Positions 1-9,142 of a stretch of DNA of 64,000 nucleotides are shown here, one piece after another. The notes beneath the pieces are model-generated. The model was not told the origin of the DNA. It worked only from the letters and a program-made list of their open reading frames with translations, and ran no database searches. Made by a program: the position numbers and the translations under genes. Numbering within the stretch: position 1 is the first letter of the stretch; every line of letters starts with the position of its first letter. The stretch is from CAWDVK01 sp963805715. GTDB lineage: Bacteria; Actinomycetota; Actinomycetes; Streptosporangiales; Streptosporangiaceae. Where the stretch lies: positions 359,515-423,514 of the forward strand of contig CAWDVK010000007.1 of assembly GCA_963805715.1 (NCBI GenBank), written 5' to 3'.

Positions 1-5
1 CTCGT

Positions 6-470
6 ATGTCGACTCAACCGCCTGTCCGCGAGCCTGACTTGACGCGTCGCGACGAGCTCGCCGTGTCCGGCGCCGCGATGTCCAGCGCGCCGTGGGGCCT
101 GGCCGGCGCGGCCGGCGCCGTCACCGCGGGCGCCGACGCGCTGCTGCACTTCTTCTTCTCCCTGCACCCGCACGTGCTGAGTGACATCTCGCTCGGCGTG
201 GTGGCCTTCTTTGCGGTGGCTGGCGCGGGCGCGCTGGTGCGGTCCCGGCACGGGCGGGCATTGCGGTGGGCCCGGAGCAACCCCTGGCGCTTCGCCGTCC
301 TGCCCGGCGCCGCGGCCGCGATCGTCGTCTTCGTGCTGGCGGTCCTCACCGGCAGCGGCCTGTTCGGCGGGGCCTTCACGGCCGTGTGGCATGGCGCCGC
401 GGCGTACGGGGTGACCGGGCTGGTCGGCTCGGTGGGCCGTCCGCGCGCGGCGAAGGACGACAGGTCCTGA
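6..470 (+). CDS. Small multi-pass membrane protein of unknown function
   Basis: A 154-residue reading frame with about three hydrophobic stretches (near residues 28-50, 60-80 and 95-120) separated by short Arg-rich loops, so an integral membrane protein is likely. No family motif is recognised. The ATG at 6 lies too close to the window edge to judge its ribosome site; an internal ATG at 78 is a possible alternative. It converges on the deacetylase gene, with only 4 nt between the stop codons. Membrane location is inferred from composition only. Confidence 0.6.
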   Translation: MSTQPPVREPDLTRRDELAVSGAAMSSAPWGLAGAAGAVTAGADALLHFFFSLHPHVLSDISLGVVAFFAVAGAGALVRSRHGRALRWARSNPWRFAVLPGAAAAIVVFVLAVLTGSGLFGGAFTAVWHGAAAYGVTGLVGSVGRPRAAKDDRS

Positions 471-474
471 CCGG

Positions 475-1302
475 CTAATGCGCGGCGGCCTGGCGCGGGT
501 CAGGCGCGGCAGCGGCCCCGGCCGGCGCGGATCCGGCGGCCAGCGGGCTGGCCAGGCCGTGCTCGCCCAGCGGGCCGACCCGCAGGCCGCGCCTGGCGCA
601 CTCGTCCAGCAGCATCGGCAGCGCGCCGAGGCCGGCCTGCCAGGAGCCCGGCGGAGACGTGCAGCCGGAGTCGTGCAGCAGCACCGTCACGCCGCCCGCC
701 AGGTGCCGGGTCAGGGTCGCGTAGACCGACTCGGGCGTCGCGCCGGGCGCCCATTCCCGGCCCCATGTGCCCCACAGCACCGGCGTCAGCCCGAGGCGCC
801 GGGCCGCGAGTATCGCTGGTCCGGTGAGTACGCCGTACGGGGGCCGGAACAGGGCTGGCCGCCTGCCGGTGACGTCGCCGATGAGCTCAGCGGACCGGCG
901 CAGGTCGCGCCAGGTGCTCAGGGGGCCGCGCAACGGCAGGTAGCGGTGCTCCCAGCCGTGCACGCCGATCTCGTGCCCGGCCGCGGCCAGCTCGGCAGCC
1001 AGGTCCGGTGCGGCGGCGACCATGGACCCGAGCAGGAAGAACGTGGCGTGCACGCCGCGGTCGGCCAGTACCGCGGCGAAGCGCGGGGTGGACTCCAGGT
1101 CAGGCCCGTCGTCGAAGCTCAGCGCGACATGATCAGGGGTCCCGGTTCCGGCCAGCGCGGGGAACAGCCTCCTGCGTACCGGGCCGAATCCGGTCATGCC
1201 GGGTCCCGCGTGCGCGACCGCCAGGGCACCGGCCGCCACCGCGAGCCCGCGGCTCACGCCGGCGATGGGCCGGTGGCGTCCCGGCGCCGCAGAATGCATC
1301 AT
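475..1302 (-). CDS. Polysaccharide deacetylase (NodB homology domain)
   Basis: Predicted metal-dependent carbohydrate esterase of the CE4/NodB fold, which removes N- or O-acetyl groups from cell-wall or extracellular polysaccharide. Visible motifs are SFDDGPD (motif 1), GVHGWEHRYL (motif 2, His-x3-His metal pair), FRPPYG (motif 3) and VLLHDS (motif 5). The N-terminus has a short hydrophobic stretch (about residues 15-35) that may be a signal anchor, pointing to action outside the membrane. A G-rich ribosome site (GGGGGGA) sits just before the ATG. The Ala/Pro-rich tail after about residue 250 is low complexity. The polymer substrate cannot be told from sequence. Confidence 0.85.
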   Translation of the reverse strand: MMHSAAPGRHRPIAGVSRGLAVAAGALAVAHAGPGMTGFGPVRRRLFPALAGTGTPDHVALSFDDGPDLESTPRFAAVLADRGVHATFFLLGSMVAAAPDLAAELAAAGHEIGVHGWEHRYLPLRGPLSTWRDLRRSAELIGDVTGRRPALFRPPYGVLTGPAILAARRLGLTPVLWGTWGREWAPGATPESVYATLTRHLAGGVTVLLHDSGCTSPPGSWQAGLGALPMLLDECARRGLRVGPLGEHGLASPLAAGSAPAGAAAAPDPRQAAAH

Positions 1303-1523
1303 TCCCCCCAGCCTAGCGATTCCGGGAAATACCAGGTCACCCGTCAGCAGGTGACACCGGTGTCAATGGTAAGAGGGCCAGGGAATTTACCGGGACCACT
1401 CTCTGAGTATAATTGGCCGGCTGCTGGGATAGTGTATCGCGGCAGCTGGCCTGAACACTGCAGCTGGCCAGCCGGGGGCCGCGGCCACGTCGGCGAATCC
1501 GCTCGATGCCAAGGGGTGTCTCA

Positions 1524-2677
1524 TTGGGAGTGCAAGCAGCACGTGTCGCCTTTCCCGCCGTTGACCGCACAGAGATCGCCGCTGCGACGGCCGATATTCT
1601 CGCCAGCGGAATGCTGACGCTTGGTTCTTACACCCGCCAATTCGAGGCGGCATTCGCGGCCGCGCATTCCGGGCCGGCCAGCCGGCGTCGGCGAGCGTGC
1701 CGAAGGCCGTCGCGGTGGCCAGCGGGACCGCTGCCCTGGAAATCGTGCTGCGGGCCATCGGGGTCAGCGGCAAGGACGTGATCATCCCGGCTAACACCTT
1801 CTTTGCCACCGCGGAGGCCGCGCTGCGCGCCGGGGGCAGGCCGGTCTTCGCCGACATCGATGCCGGCACGCTGGCGCTGAGCCCGGAAACCGTGGCTGCC
1901 GCGCTCACCCCGCACACGGCCGCGGTGATCCTGGTGCACATCGGCGGCCTCATCAGCCCGCATGCGGACCAGCTGCGGGACCTCTGCGACCAGCGCGGGA
2001 TCATCCTGGTCGAGGACGCCGCGCACGCGCACGGGTCCACCTATGACGGCAGGTTCGCCGGCGCGTTCGGCGTGGCCGCTGCCTTCTCCTTCTACCCCAC
2101 CAAGGTCGTCACCTGCGGTGAGGGCGGCCTCATCCTCACCTCATCGGCCGGGCTTGAGGACGAGGCCAGGATCTACCGGGACCAGGGCAAGGGCAGTTTC
2201 GGCGCCAATCACCACGTCCGGCACGGCTACGCGTGGCGGATGGGCGAGATCAACGCGGTGACCGGCCTGGTGCACCTGCGCCGCATGCGGGCGGCTATCG
2301 AGCGCCGGCGGGCTGTCGCGGCCCGGTATGACGAGGCGCTGGCGGCCCTGAACGGCCTGGCCCCGCTGGGCGAGCCCGCAGGCTGCCGGAGCAACATCTA
2401 CAAGTACATTGCCGTGCTGCCGGCCGGCGCGGACCGGGCCAGCTTCAAGCGCGAGCTGGCCCGGCAGCATGAGGTGCGGCTGGCCGGCGAGGTCTATGAC
2501 CTGCCCCTGCACCACCAGCCGGTCTTCGCCGAGTTTGCCGGGCCCGCGCTGCCGGTGGCCGAGGACATGTGCTCCCGGCACATCTGCCTGCCGGTGCACT
2601 CCGATATGCGCGATGACGAGATCGACGAGGTCCTGACGGCCGTGTCTGCCGTCTACGGTGCGCTGGCTGGCGTCTGA
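1524..2677 (+). CDS. DegT/DnrJ/EryC1 family aminotransferase (frameshifted near 1671)
   Basis: PLP-dependent sugar aminotransferase family, which transfers an amino group to a keto-sugar nucleotide. The N-terminal part (VAFPAVDRTEI..., LTLGSYTRQFEAAFA) is in one frame and the rest (AVASGTAALEIVLRAIG onward) in the next. Adding one base at GGG 1671-1673 restores a continuous family-length protein of about 384 residues. The PLP lysine is in SFYPTKVVTCGEGG. An AAGGGG ribosome site at 1510 precedes TTG 1524, which I prefer; ATG 1506 is an alternative. Without repair, only 1697-2677 (GTG start) is open, lacking the N-terminus. It lies 45 nt upstream of the epimerase, probably in one operon. The exact sugar substrate is unknown. 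Confidence 0.8.
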
Positions 2678-2722
2678 GCTGGCGTCAGTGTCCGGAGTGC
2701 GAAGCAGGGTAGAGAGGTACGC

Positions 2723-3637
2723 ATGCGCGTTGCGGTAACCGGGGGCTGCGGATTCATCGGCTCCCACGTCGTTGATCATCTGCTCCGCGCCGGGCATGAG
2801 GTCGCCGTGGCCGACGTGTCGGGCCGCTGGCGCAATCCCGCGGCCGAGAACCACGTCGCTGACCTGTTCGACACCGCCGCGCTCGATCAGGTGACCGCCG
2901 GGGCGCGGGCCGTCTTTCACCTGGCCGGCGCCGCCAACGTCAATGACGTGGCCGACGATCCGGTGCGCGCCGTCCGGCTGAATGTCGAGGGCACGGCGCG
3001 GGCGCTGGAAGCGGCGCGCAGGGCCGGCGCTGGCCGGTTCATCCTGGCCAGCACCGTGTGGGTTTACGGCGCGGCCCGCGGCGAGGGCGAACTTGCCGAG
3101 GACGTTCCGGTCGACCTGCGCCGGGCAGGTCATGTCTACGTGGCCACCAAGCTGTCAGCCGAGCTTCTGGTGCACAGTTACCGGGAGATGTACGGCCAGG
3201 AATTCACCATCCTGCGCTACGGCATACCGTACGGGCCGCGCATGCGTGATCGCCTGGTGGTGGCCAGGTTCGTCCAGGCCGCGCTGGCCGGCCAGCCGAT
3301 CACCATCGCGGGCACCGGCGAGCAGGAGCGCAGCTACGTGTATGTCGAGGACCTGGCCGACGCCCACGTCCGGTCCCTGTCCGCTGCCGCTGCCAACCAG
3401 ACGCTGGCGCTGGAAGGCGGTACCCCGGTGTCGGTGCGCGAGGTCGCCGACACGGTCACCAGCCTGGTCCGGCCCGTGCCGGTCGAGCACGTTCCGGCGC
3501 GCACTGCCGACTACCAGGGCGTCAGCATCTCCGGGCGGCTGGCCAAGGAACTGCTGGACTGGTCACCCGTGACATCCTTCGCCGAGGGCGTGCGCCGGTA
3601 CCTGGACTGGCTCGGCGCCGGGGATCCGGCGCGATGA
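2723..3637 (+). CDS. NAD-dependent epimerase/dehydratase (extended SDR)
   Basis: Extended short-chain dehydrogenase of the NDP-sugar epimerase/dehydratase type. The dinucleotide-binding motif VTGGCGFIGSH is at the N-terminus, followed by the Rossmann HLAGAANV segment, a catalytic STVWVYG serine/threonine region and the active-site YVATK (Tyr-x3-Lys). At 304 residues it is normal length. AGAGAGGTACGC before the ATG gives a ribosome site. It sits between the aminotransferase and a glycosyltransferase (ATGA overlap with the latter), which suggests that the three make and transfer a modified, probably amino, sugar. Substrate not determinable. Confidence 0.88.
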   Translation: MRVAVTGGCGFIGSHVVDHLLRAGHEVAVADVSGRWRNPAAENHVADLFDTAALDQVTAGARAVFHLAGAANVNDVADDPVRAVRLNVEGTARALEAARRAGAGRFILASTVWVYGAARGEGELAEDVPVDLRRAGHVYVATKLSAELLVHSYREMYGQEFTILRYGIPYGPRMRDRLVVARFVQAALAGQPITIAGTGEQERSYVYVEDLADAHVRSLSAAAANQTLALEGGTPVSVREVADTVTSLVRPVPVEHVPARTADYQGVSISGRLAKELLDWSPVTSFAEGVRRYLDWLGAGDPAR

Positions 3638-4728
3638 GCGGGACTGGCCGGGCGCTGCTGCTGTCCGGATCGATCGGCATGGGCCATGACGCGCTGGCCG
3701 CCGCGTGCGCGGCGAGCCTGGAAGAGCAGGGCTGGTCGACCACGACGCTGGATGCGATGCGGCTGCTGGGCGAGCGCAAGGGCTCAGCGGGCGAGGCCGT
3801 GTTCCGGGCCATGCTGGCCGTTCCGGGCCTGTACGACGCGTTTCACTTCGCCGCCCTGCGGACGGGTAGCCGGCTCGCGCTGCTGGCCGATGCGGCGGCC
3901 CGGCGCCAGCTCGTCCCCCGGCTGGCCGGCTACCTGGACGCGAACCCGGTCGACCTGACCATCTCCGTCTTCGCTACCGGCGCCTCGGCGGTCAGCCATC
4001 TCGCTGACCGCTATCCGGCCATGAGTCACGTCGTGTACTGCACCGATGTCACCCCGCATCGGCTGTGGGTGCACAAGAACGTCGACCTGTACCTGGTCAG
4101 CGCCGCGGTGGCCGAGGCGGCCGTGCACCGTTTCCAGCCCGGCGCGAGGGTGCAGACCGTGCCCGCTCCGGCCCGTCCCGCCTTCTTCGCCGCTCCGCCG
4201 CAGGCGGCAGCCAGGGCAGCGCTCGGCGTGCCGGAGACGGAACGCTGCGTCCTGATCATGTCCGGGGCATGGGGGCTCGGGCCGGTCGCTGCCGCCGCCG
4301 AGGCCCTCGGTGATGCCGGCGTGCACGTCCTGGCCGTGGCCGGGCGAAACGAGAAGCTGGAGCGCAGGCTGGCCGCCGCTGCCGCCCGGCAGCCCCGGCT
4401 GCATGCCTTCGGCTTCACCGACCGGGTGCCCGAGCTGATGGCGGCATCCGACCTGGTCATCACGGCCTCCGGCGACACCTGCACCGAGGCGCGCATCGTG
4501 GGCAGGCCGCTGCTGCTGCTGGACGTGGTGCAGGGCCACGGCCGTGAAAACCTGCAGCACGAACTGGAGCTCGGGGACGCGTCCGTCACCTCGGCGCGGC
4601 GCGCGGACGTGCTGCGCAGCGCGCTGGCGGCGCTCGACCGGGTCAAGCCGGCGGCTCAGGGGCCGACCAGGTCGTGGGCGAGCTGGGATGCCGCGTTCAC
4701 GGCGGCCCTGGCCTCCGTCGGCGCCTGA
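3634..4728 (+). CDS. Glycosyltransferase, MGDG-synthase/GT28-like
   Basis: GT-B fold glycosyltransferase resembling monogalactosyldiacylglycerol synthase and MurG-type enzymes. The N-terminus SGSIGMGHDALAAA is the acceptor-domain glycine loop. The C-terminal half has the nucleotide-sugar side, with VITASGDTCTEARIVGRP and LLDVVQGHGREN in place of the usual GG-T-E motif. No signal peptide or membrane span is seen, so a cytosolic-face enzyme acting on a lipid or small-molecule acceptor is inferred. Its ATG overlaps the epimerase stop (ATGA), so translation is coupled. Donor and acceptor are unknown. Confidence 0.8.
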   Translation: MSGTGRALLLSGSIGMGHDALAAACAASLEEQGWSTTTLDAMRLLGERKGSAGEAVFRAMLAVPGLYDAFHFAALRTGSRLALLADAAARRQLVPRLAGYLDANPVDLTISVFATGASAVSHLADRYPAMSHVVYCTDVTPHRLWVHKNVDLYLVSAAVAEAAVHRFQPGARVQTVPAPARPAFFAAPPQAAARAALGVPETERCVLIMSGAWGLGPVAAAAEALGDAGVHVLAVAGRNEKLERRLAAAAARQPRLHAFGFTDRVPELMAASDLVITASGDTCTEARIVGRPLLLLDVVQGHGRENLQHELELGDASVTSARRADVLRSALAALDRVKPAAQGPTRSWASWDAAFTAALASVGA

Positions 4729-4746
4729 CCGCGCCAGGGGGCAGGC

Positions 4747-5649
4747 TCAGGAGCGGTTGGCCCACTGGTAATGCCGGGAATCGCGGCCGATGATCTTCTC
4801 GATGGCCGGGCCGATCCCGCCATCCTCGCTGATCAGCCGGCGTATCACGATGATCATGCAGGGGACCGCCCAGAAGTCGCCGCAGACCCAGAGAATCCCG
4901 GCGCCGATCTGCTGGTCCGCCATCGGCAGCAGCGTGATGCCGGGGATGTGGCTGTAGACCGAGTACCACGGCGCGCTGCTGAAGATGCCCATCGCCATGG
5001 CGAGGATCCACATGACCACGTTCGTGATCAGCAGCGCGGCCGCCTGCGCGGCAGGCGTCATCCGCATCCGCAGCGGCGGCGAGGAGATGAACTGCGCCCA
5101 GAACAGCACCCCGGCCAGCAGGAAGCAGCCATACATGAGCCAGCGGACCGGCTCGCTTCGCTCCGCCGCGTCCAGCAGCACCGGGAAGTGCCAGGCCACC
5201 ATGACGGCGTTGAACAGCGCGATCGCCAGCCAGGGCCGCGCCACGGCGCCGGCCAGGGCGCGCACCGGGCCGGGCCGGCCAGTCCCCGGGCTCTGCGGGG
5301 CCGGCCCCGGCCCGGCTGCGGCGCGGCCCGCGCGCGGCAGCACGGCGAGCAGCGGCTGCCAGGGGGCCCCGGCGACGATCAGGCTCGGGGCGGCGAACAT
5401 CAGCAGCAGATGCTGGATCATGTGCACGTAGAAGTAGTCACGCGACCAGTACCCGATCGGTGACTCCACGGCGATGACCAGGACGGCCAGGCCGCCGTAG
5501 AACCAGAACGAGCGGAGCCGCCGCTGCCTGGCCCGGGCAGGCCCGGACCGGCGGGCGAGCAGGGCCAGGCCCGCCTCGTGCCAGGCCGCCAGCGCGAGGA
5601 CAGCGAGCAGGCACGGCCCCGCCGACCAGTGATCAAGCAGATAGCTCAC
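4747..5649 (-). CDS. CtaG-type cytochrome c oxidase assembly membrane protein (copy 1)
   Basis: Multi-pass membrane protein of the caa3-type CtaG family, needed for copper-site assembly in heme-copper oxidases. Characteristic segments are ESPIGYWSRDYFYVHMIQHLLLMFAAPSL and a second hydrophobic half with AWHFPVLLDAAE; about seven membrane spans are visible. The conserved His residues in the HMIQH segment are present. It is the last gene of a leftward set starting at the response regulator at 8760, with a 78-nt gap before it. A second CtaG paralogue lies at 13567 on the other strand, with the same APWQPL motif. Confidence 0.85.
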   Translation of the reverse strand: MSYLLDHWSAGPCLLAVLALAAWHEAGLALLARRSGPARARQRRLRSFWFYGGLAVLVIAVESPIGYWSRDYFYVHMIQHLLLMFAAPSLIVAGAPWQPLLAVLPRAGRAAAGPGPAPQSPGTGRPGPVRALAGAVARPWLAIALFNAVMVAWHFPVLLDAAERSEPVRWLMYGCFLLAGVLFWAQFISSPPLRMRMTPAAQAAALLITNVVMWILAMAMGIFSSAPWYSVYSHIPGITLLPMADQQIGAGILWVCGDFWAVPCMIIVIRRLISEDGGIGPAIEKIIGRDSRHYQWANRS

Positions 5650-5727
5650 GGCGGCTCACCCCGCTTGGTGCCGGACGCCGGCCCTCGCGGCAGCCGCCGC
5701 CCGGTGCCGGCCTGCTCGGGTTCCCCG

Positions 5728-6357
5728 TCATCCGGGCAGCACCGGGGCCGCGGCGTGCGGCGACAGTGACCGGATGGCGGCATTCAGGGTCTTGTCGATG
5801 GCCGTGCGCTGCTGGTCGAGACGCTGCACGGCGCGCTGCTGCGCGGCCAGGTCGGCGGCCTCCGCCGGGGTACCGCGCGCGCTGATCGAGCTGGCGATGT
5901 CCTGCTGGACGGCCTCGGCACCCGGTGCCGCCCAGTTGATCAGGCCGGTGATCGCGGACTGCAGCCGGTAGGCGTCCAGCGATTCCGGTACCTGGTAGCC
6001 CTCCAGGTCGTCGATGAGCTCGTTGTTGGCGGGGGAGCAGTTGGCCGACCCGGTAGTGGCGATGCTGACGGCGGTCGCGGTGTCGTGACTGGCACCCGTA
6101 TCGATTGCGCGCTGCGCGATCAGCGAATCATTGAGGCCGCCCGCGCACGACTCGATGTCGGCATTCACCGTCTGCAGCAGGCCGCTCAGGTCGCTGGCGC
6201 GCTGACCTGGCGTCGGGCGGTGCGCCAGGCCGACGGCGATGGCGATGGCGAGCAGCACGGCTCCGCCTGCCCAGGCCCATCGCGGTGCCCGCCGCGTCGG
6301 CCATCGGGTCCCCCTGATCGGGGCGCGCGGCGCGTTCGGCCTCGTCGTCACTGGCAC
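5728..6357 (-). CDS. Membrane-anchored extracytoplasmic protein of unknown function
   Basis: A 209-residue protein with an Arg/Pro-rich N-terminus, one membrane span (about residues 30-46) and a soluble helical remainder containing two cysteines (ESCAGG and ANCSP) that could form a disulfide outside the cell. No family is recognised. It starts 3 nt after the TlpA-like gene stop, so it is in the same operon, and its location next to a thiol oxidoreductase and a CtaG gene suggests a role in oxidase maturation or envelope sensing. Function is inferred from context only. Confidence 0.7.
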   Translation of the reverse strand: MPVTTRPNAPRAPIRGTRWPTRRAPRWAWAGGAVLLAIAIAVGLAHRPTPGQRASDLSGLLQTVNADIESCAGGLNDSLIAQRAIDTGASHDTATAVSIATTGSANCSPANNELIDDLEGYQVPESLDAYRLQSAITGLINWAAPGAEAVQQDIASSISARGTPAEAADLAAQQRAVQRLDQQRTAIDKTLNAAIRSLSPHAAAPVLPG

Positions 6358-6360
6358 TGG

Positions 6361-6963
6361 CTATCCCCGATCCTGCGAGCTCGTGCCGCTGGCCCGGCCG
6401 GCGGCCTGCCCGGCCTTCCCGGCCGGGCTGGCGGCGATCCTGGCGGCCCAGGCGGTCAGCTCGCTGCTGGTCACGTCGCCCAGGACGTGCTTGACGATGC
6501 GATGGCTGGAATTCAGGAAGAATGTCTGCGGAAGCGCCAGGACGCCGTACGACGTGGTGACGGATGCGGGGAACGGGTCGAAGCCCACCGGGTAGCTAAC
6601 TTGCTCGCTCCGCACGAAGGCCAGCGCGGCCGCCGCCTGGTCGTTGGCATCGACGCCGATGATCATTATCTTGCCATGCTGATCACGATAGAAGCGGGCC
6701 AGCAGCGGGGTCTCGCGCTTGCAGGGCGCGCACCATGATGCGAAGAAGTTCACGATCACCGGCCGGCCGCGCAGGGCCGCGAGCGAAACGCGCTGGCCAG
6801 GATGACCGAGCTCGCTGAGGGAAAAGGGGCGGGCGGCGGGCAGCTGGCGGGGCGCGGCGGGCTTGCCCGTCGCCGCGCCCACCGCGATGACCGCGACCAC
6901 GATCACGATCAGGCCAGCCAGGCCAGCCCGGGCCCACCCGCTGGCCAGCAGCCCGCGGATCAT
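6361..6963 (-). CDS. TlpA/ResA-like membrane-anchored thioredoxin-fold protein
   Basis: Thiol-disulfide oxidoreductase of the TlpA/ResA class. An N-terminal membrane anchor (about residues 12-32) is followed by a thioredoxin fold with active site FFASWCAPCKRE and a cis-proline region LALPQTFF. Such proteins act on the outer face of the membrane to reduce cysteines in cytochromes or copper-site proteins; a role for the CuA cysteines of the nearby subunit II is plausible. Its ATG overlaps the histidine kinase stop by 4 nt, so the two are translationally coupled. Length (200 aa) is normal. Confidence 0.88.
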   Translation of the reverse strand: MIRGLLASGWARAGLAGLIVIVVAVIAVGAATGKPAAPRQLPAARPFSLSELGHPGQRVSLAALRGRPVIVNFFASWCAPCKRETPLLARFYRDQHGKIMIIGVDANDQAAAALAFVRSEQVSYPVGFDPFPASVTTSYGVLALPQTFFLNSSHRIVKHVLGDVTSSELTAWAARIAASPAGKAGQAAGRASGTSSQDRG

Positions 6964-8096
6964 GCCTGCCTCCCGATCGCCCGCTGCGCGGCGGCGGGCC
7001 GGGCGACGGGAAGCGCGGCTGCCGTGGCCCCGGCCGGCCTGGCGGCTACTGGCAGCGCCAACTCGAATCGGCTGCCCTCGCCATGAACGCTCTGCACCTG
7101 CAGCTCGCCGTCATGCCCGCGGGCTACGGCCTGGGCCAGCGCCAGGCCCAGGCCGGTACCGCGCGGGCCGCCGCCCGCCCCGGTCCGGAACCGGTCAAAG
7201 ATCGCGTCCAGGTCGCCGGTGGCGATGCCCTCGCCGCTGTCCTCGATGACCATGCGGGCGACGCTACCGTCTGGATCGCGCAGCACGGACAGCCGGATCA
7301 CGTCGTCATCGGCGGTGTGCTGGATGGCATTCTCCAGCAGGGCGTCCATGGCCAGCCGGAGCCGTTCCCGATCGGCCTGCACGACGGCCTGATCCAGCCG
7401 GCCCAGCTGCCACTGGCGGCGGGCCGTGGGCCGCCAGCGCCGCAGCAGTTCCATGATGAGCCGCTCGAGCGCGACTGGCTCTGGCCGGAGGAACTCGGGA
7501 TTCTCGGACGCGGCGATGAGCAGCAGTCGCTCGCTGAGCTTCCTGAGCCGGTCCAGCTCTCCTACCACGACATGGATGTCGCGGCGCTGCTGCGGCTCGG
7601 ACAGGGCGCTCGCGAGCAGCTCGGCGTGCCCGAGCGCGATCGCGAGCGGCGCCCGGAGCTGATGCGAGGCGTCCTGCAGGAACCGGCGCTGCGCGGCGAG
7701 CAGCCGCTCATTCTCCGCGCTGACCCGGCATCGGTCAGCGTCGGCCGACCGCCTGCGCTCGGTATGCCAGATCATCGCCGAGAACATGGCCGCCATCAGC
7801 GCCACCTTGCCGAGCGACGCGTAGCCGAGGCCGCTGCGCCCGGCAGCCAGCCCGATCGCGGCGGCGGTGCTTCCGGCCACGCCAGCGCTCAGGCAGATCG
7901 CGTGCTGCGCGGGCCAGTCCCGGAAGCCGTACAGCACGGCCAGGCTGATCCAGATCAGGTAGAACGGGACGTCCTGCCAGCCGGGGAACGCGAGTATTCC
8001 GGCCAGGCAGGCAGCCCACAGCGCCGCCCACCCGCGCTCGGGCCAGCGGGACAGCAGGTCAGCCTGCCTAGCAGGCGAGCTGGTAGCCCTCACCAC
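6960..8096 (-). CDS. Sensor histidine kinase
   Basis: Membrane sensor kinase. The N-terminal 110 residues hold about four hydrophobic segments with almost no extracytoplasmic loop, suggesting a signal sensed within the membrane. The phospho-acceptor box is SHQLRAP with His near residue 145, followed by N box LLENAIQHT and G boxes DSGEGIA and GTGLGLALA. The GTG start lies inside the 3' end of the response regulator gene (29-bp overlap), so the pair is coupled. The downstream TlpA, anchored protein and CtaG genes suggest that it senses respiratory, redox or copper status. Its partner is the adjacent regulator. Confidence 0.88.
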   Translation of the reverse strand: MVRATSSPARQADLLSRWPERGWAALWAACLAGILAFPGWQDVPFYLIWISLAVLYGFRDWPAQHAICLSAGVAGSTAAAIGLAAGRSGLGYASLGKVALMAAMFSAMIWHTERRRSADADRCRVSAENERLLAAQRRFLQDASHQLRAPLAIALGHAELLASALSEPQQRRDIHVVVGELDRLRKLSERLLLIAASENPEFLRPEPVALERLIMELLRRWRPTARRQWQLGRLDQAVVQADRERLRLAMDALLENAIQHTADDDVIRLSVLRDPDGSVARMVIEDSGEGIATGDLDAIFDRFRTGAGGGPRGTGLGLALAQAVARGHDGELQVQSVHGEGSRFELALPVAARPAGATAAALPVARPAAAQRAIGRQA

Positions 8097-8760
8097 GCAC
8101 CGTCTTGATCAGCTCGAAGCCGAGCTTGGAGCGGAGCCGCCGGATGCAGACGTCGACCACGTTGGACCCGGGGTCGAAGTCAAGGCCCCAGACCGCCGCG
8201 AGCAGCTCCGGTTTGGCCACTGACCTCCCCTCGTGCTCCATCAGCTCCTTCAGCAGCAGGAACTCCAGGCGGGTCAGCGCGACCGGGCCATGGCCGAGAT
8301 CAGCCACCAGCCGCCCCACATCCAGGACCAGGCCGCCGGCCCTGATGACCTCGTGCTGCGGACGGGCCCGCAGCCGGGCCCGCACCCGGGCGATCAGCTC
8401 CGCGACCAGGAACGGCTTGGTCAGGTAGTCCTGGGCACCGAGTTCCAGGCACTCCACCTTCGTGCTGACGTCGGGCATGCAGGAGACCACCAGGATGGCC
8501 TGGTCGGGCTGGCCCCGGAGGATCTGGCTGAGCACGGCCCGGCCGTCCATATCGGGCATCACCAGATCCAGCACGATCAGCCCGTAGCGGCCCGCGGCGG
8601 CCTGCCGGATGGCGTCAGCGCCGTCGCACGCGTAACTGATGTCGAAACCCGCCTGACCGAGAGCCCTGCCCATAAAGTGGCGGATCGACGGCTCATCGTC
8701 GACGACCAGTACGCGCGAGCGGACCGGATCCTGCGGGTCAGCCTGCTGAGCTGCAGTCAT
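8068..8760 (-). CDS. OmpR/PhoB-family response regulator
   Basis: Two-domain transcription regulator. The receiver domain has acidic pair VVDDEP, phospho-acceptor Asp near residue 65 (IVLDLVMPD) and the Lys switch YLTKPF. The C-terminal winged helix has LTRLEFLLLKELMEHEG and VDVCIRRLRSKL...TVRGEGYQL. I place the start at ATG 8760, which has AGGGGC just upstream; the frame stays open to 8796. It heads the leftward operon and diverges from the oxidase operon, so a palindrome in the intergenic region (8901-8916) is a candidate site for it or another regulator. Confidence 0.88.
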   Translation of the reverse strand: MTAAQQADPQDPVRSRVLVVDDEPSIRHFMGRALGQAGFDISYACDGADAIRQAAAGRYGLIVLDLVMPDMDGRAVLSQILRGQPDQAILVVSCMPDVSTKVECLELGAQDYLTKPFLVAELIARVRARLRARPQHEVIRAGGLVLDVGRLVADLGHGPVALTRLEFLLLKELMEHEGRSVAKPELLAAVWGLDFDPGSNVVDVCIRRLRSKLGFELIKTVRGEGYQLAC

Positions 8761-9142
8761 AGCGCCCCTGTCAATCCGTCGCGGGAGGCGGATCATCGCT
8801 GAGGATACGCCCGCTGGGCCAGCAGAGGGGGGAGGGGCCGGCCCGTCAGCTCACGATTTACTCCTGGCCATGCCTGGAGTCAACCGATATGCCGTAATCG
8901 ATGCAATCCATTGCATTGTTTGTTATCCCGCGCGCAATTGGGGCCTACTGCCGGGATGGTTCGGCATGGCCCGGAGGGCCTGGCTGCGATCATGACAATT
9001 TCGTCATCACCGGGCTCCGATACTTGTCTCCGCGGCCGGGAATCCCCAAGATCTGTGACGTAAGTGGCGCCCGGTCGCACCGTTGCTGAACGGCGGCCGG
9101 CCTCAGTCGTGTGTACGCGGCGAAGAAGCGAGGTGGTGGCTG
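8761..9142. promoter_or_regulatory. Divergent intergenic region with 16-bp perfect palindrome
   Basis: About 380 bp separates the two-component operon from the oxidase operon and is clearly richer in A/T than its surroundings. It contains the perfect palindrome ATGCAATCCATTGCAT at 8901-8916 and a second small dyad TGACAATTTCGTCA near 8993-9006. Both sit where divergent promoters are expected. No convincing protein-coding frame is seen. That these are operators is inference. Confidence 0.5.
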
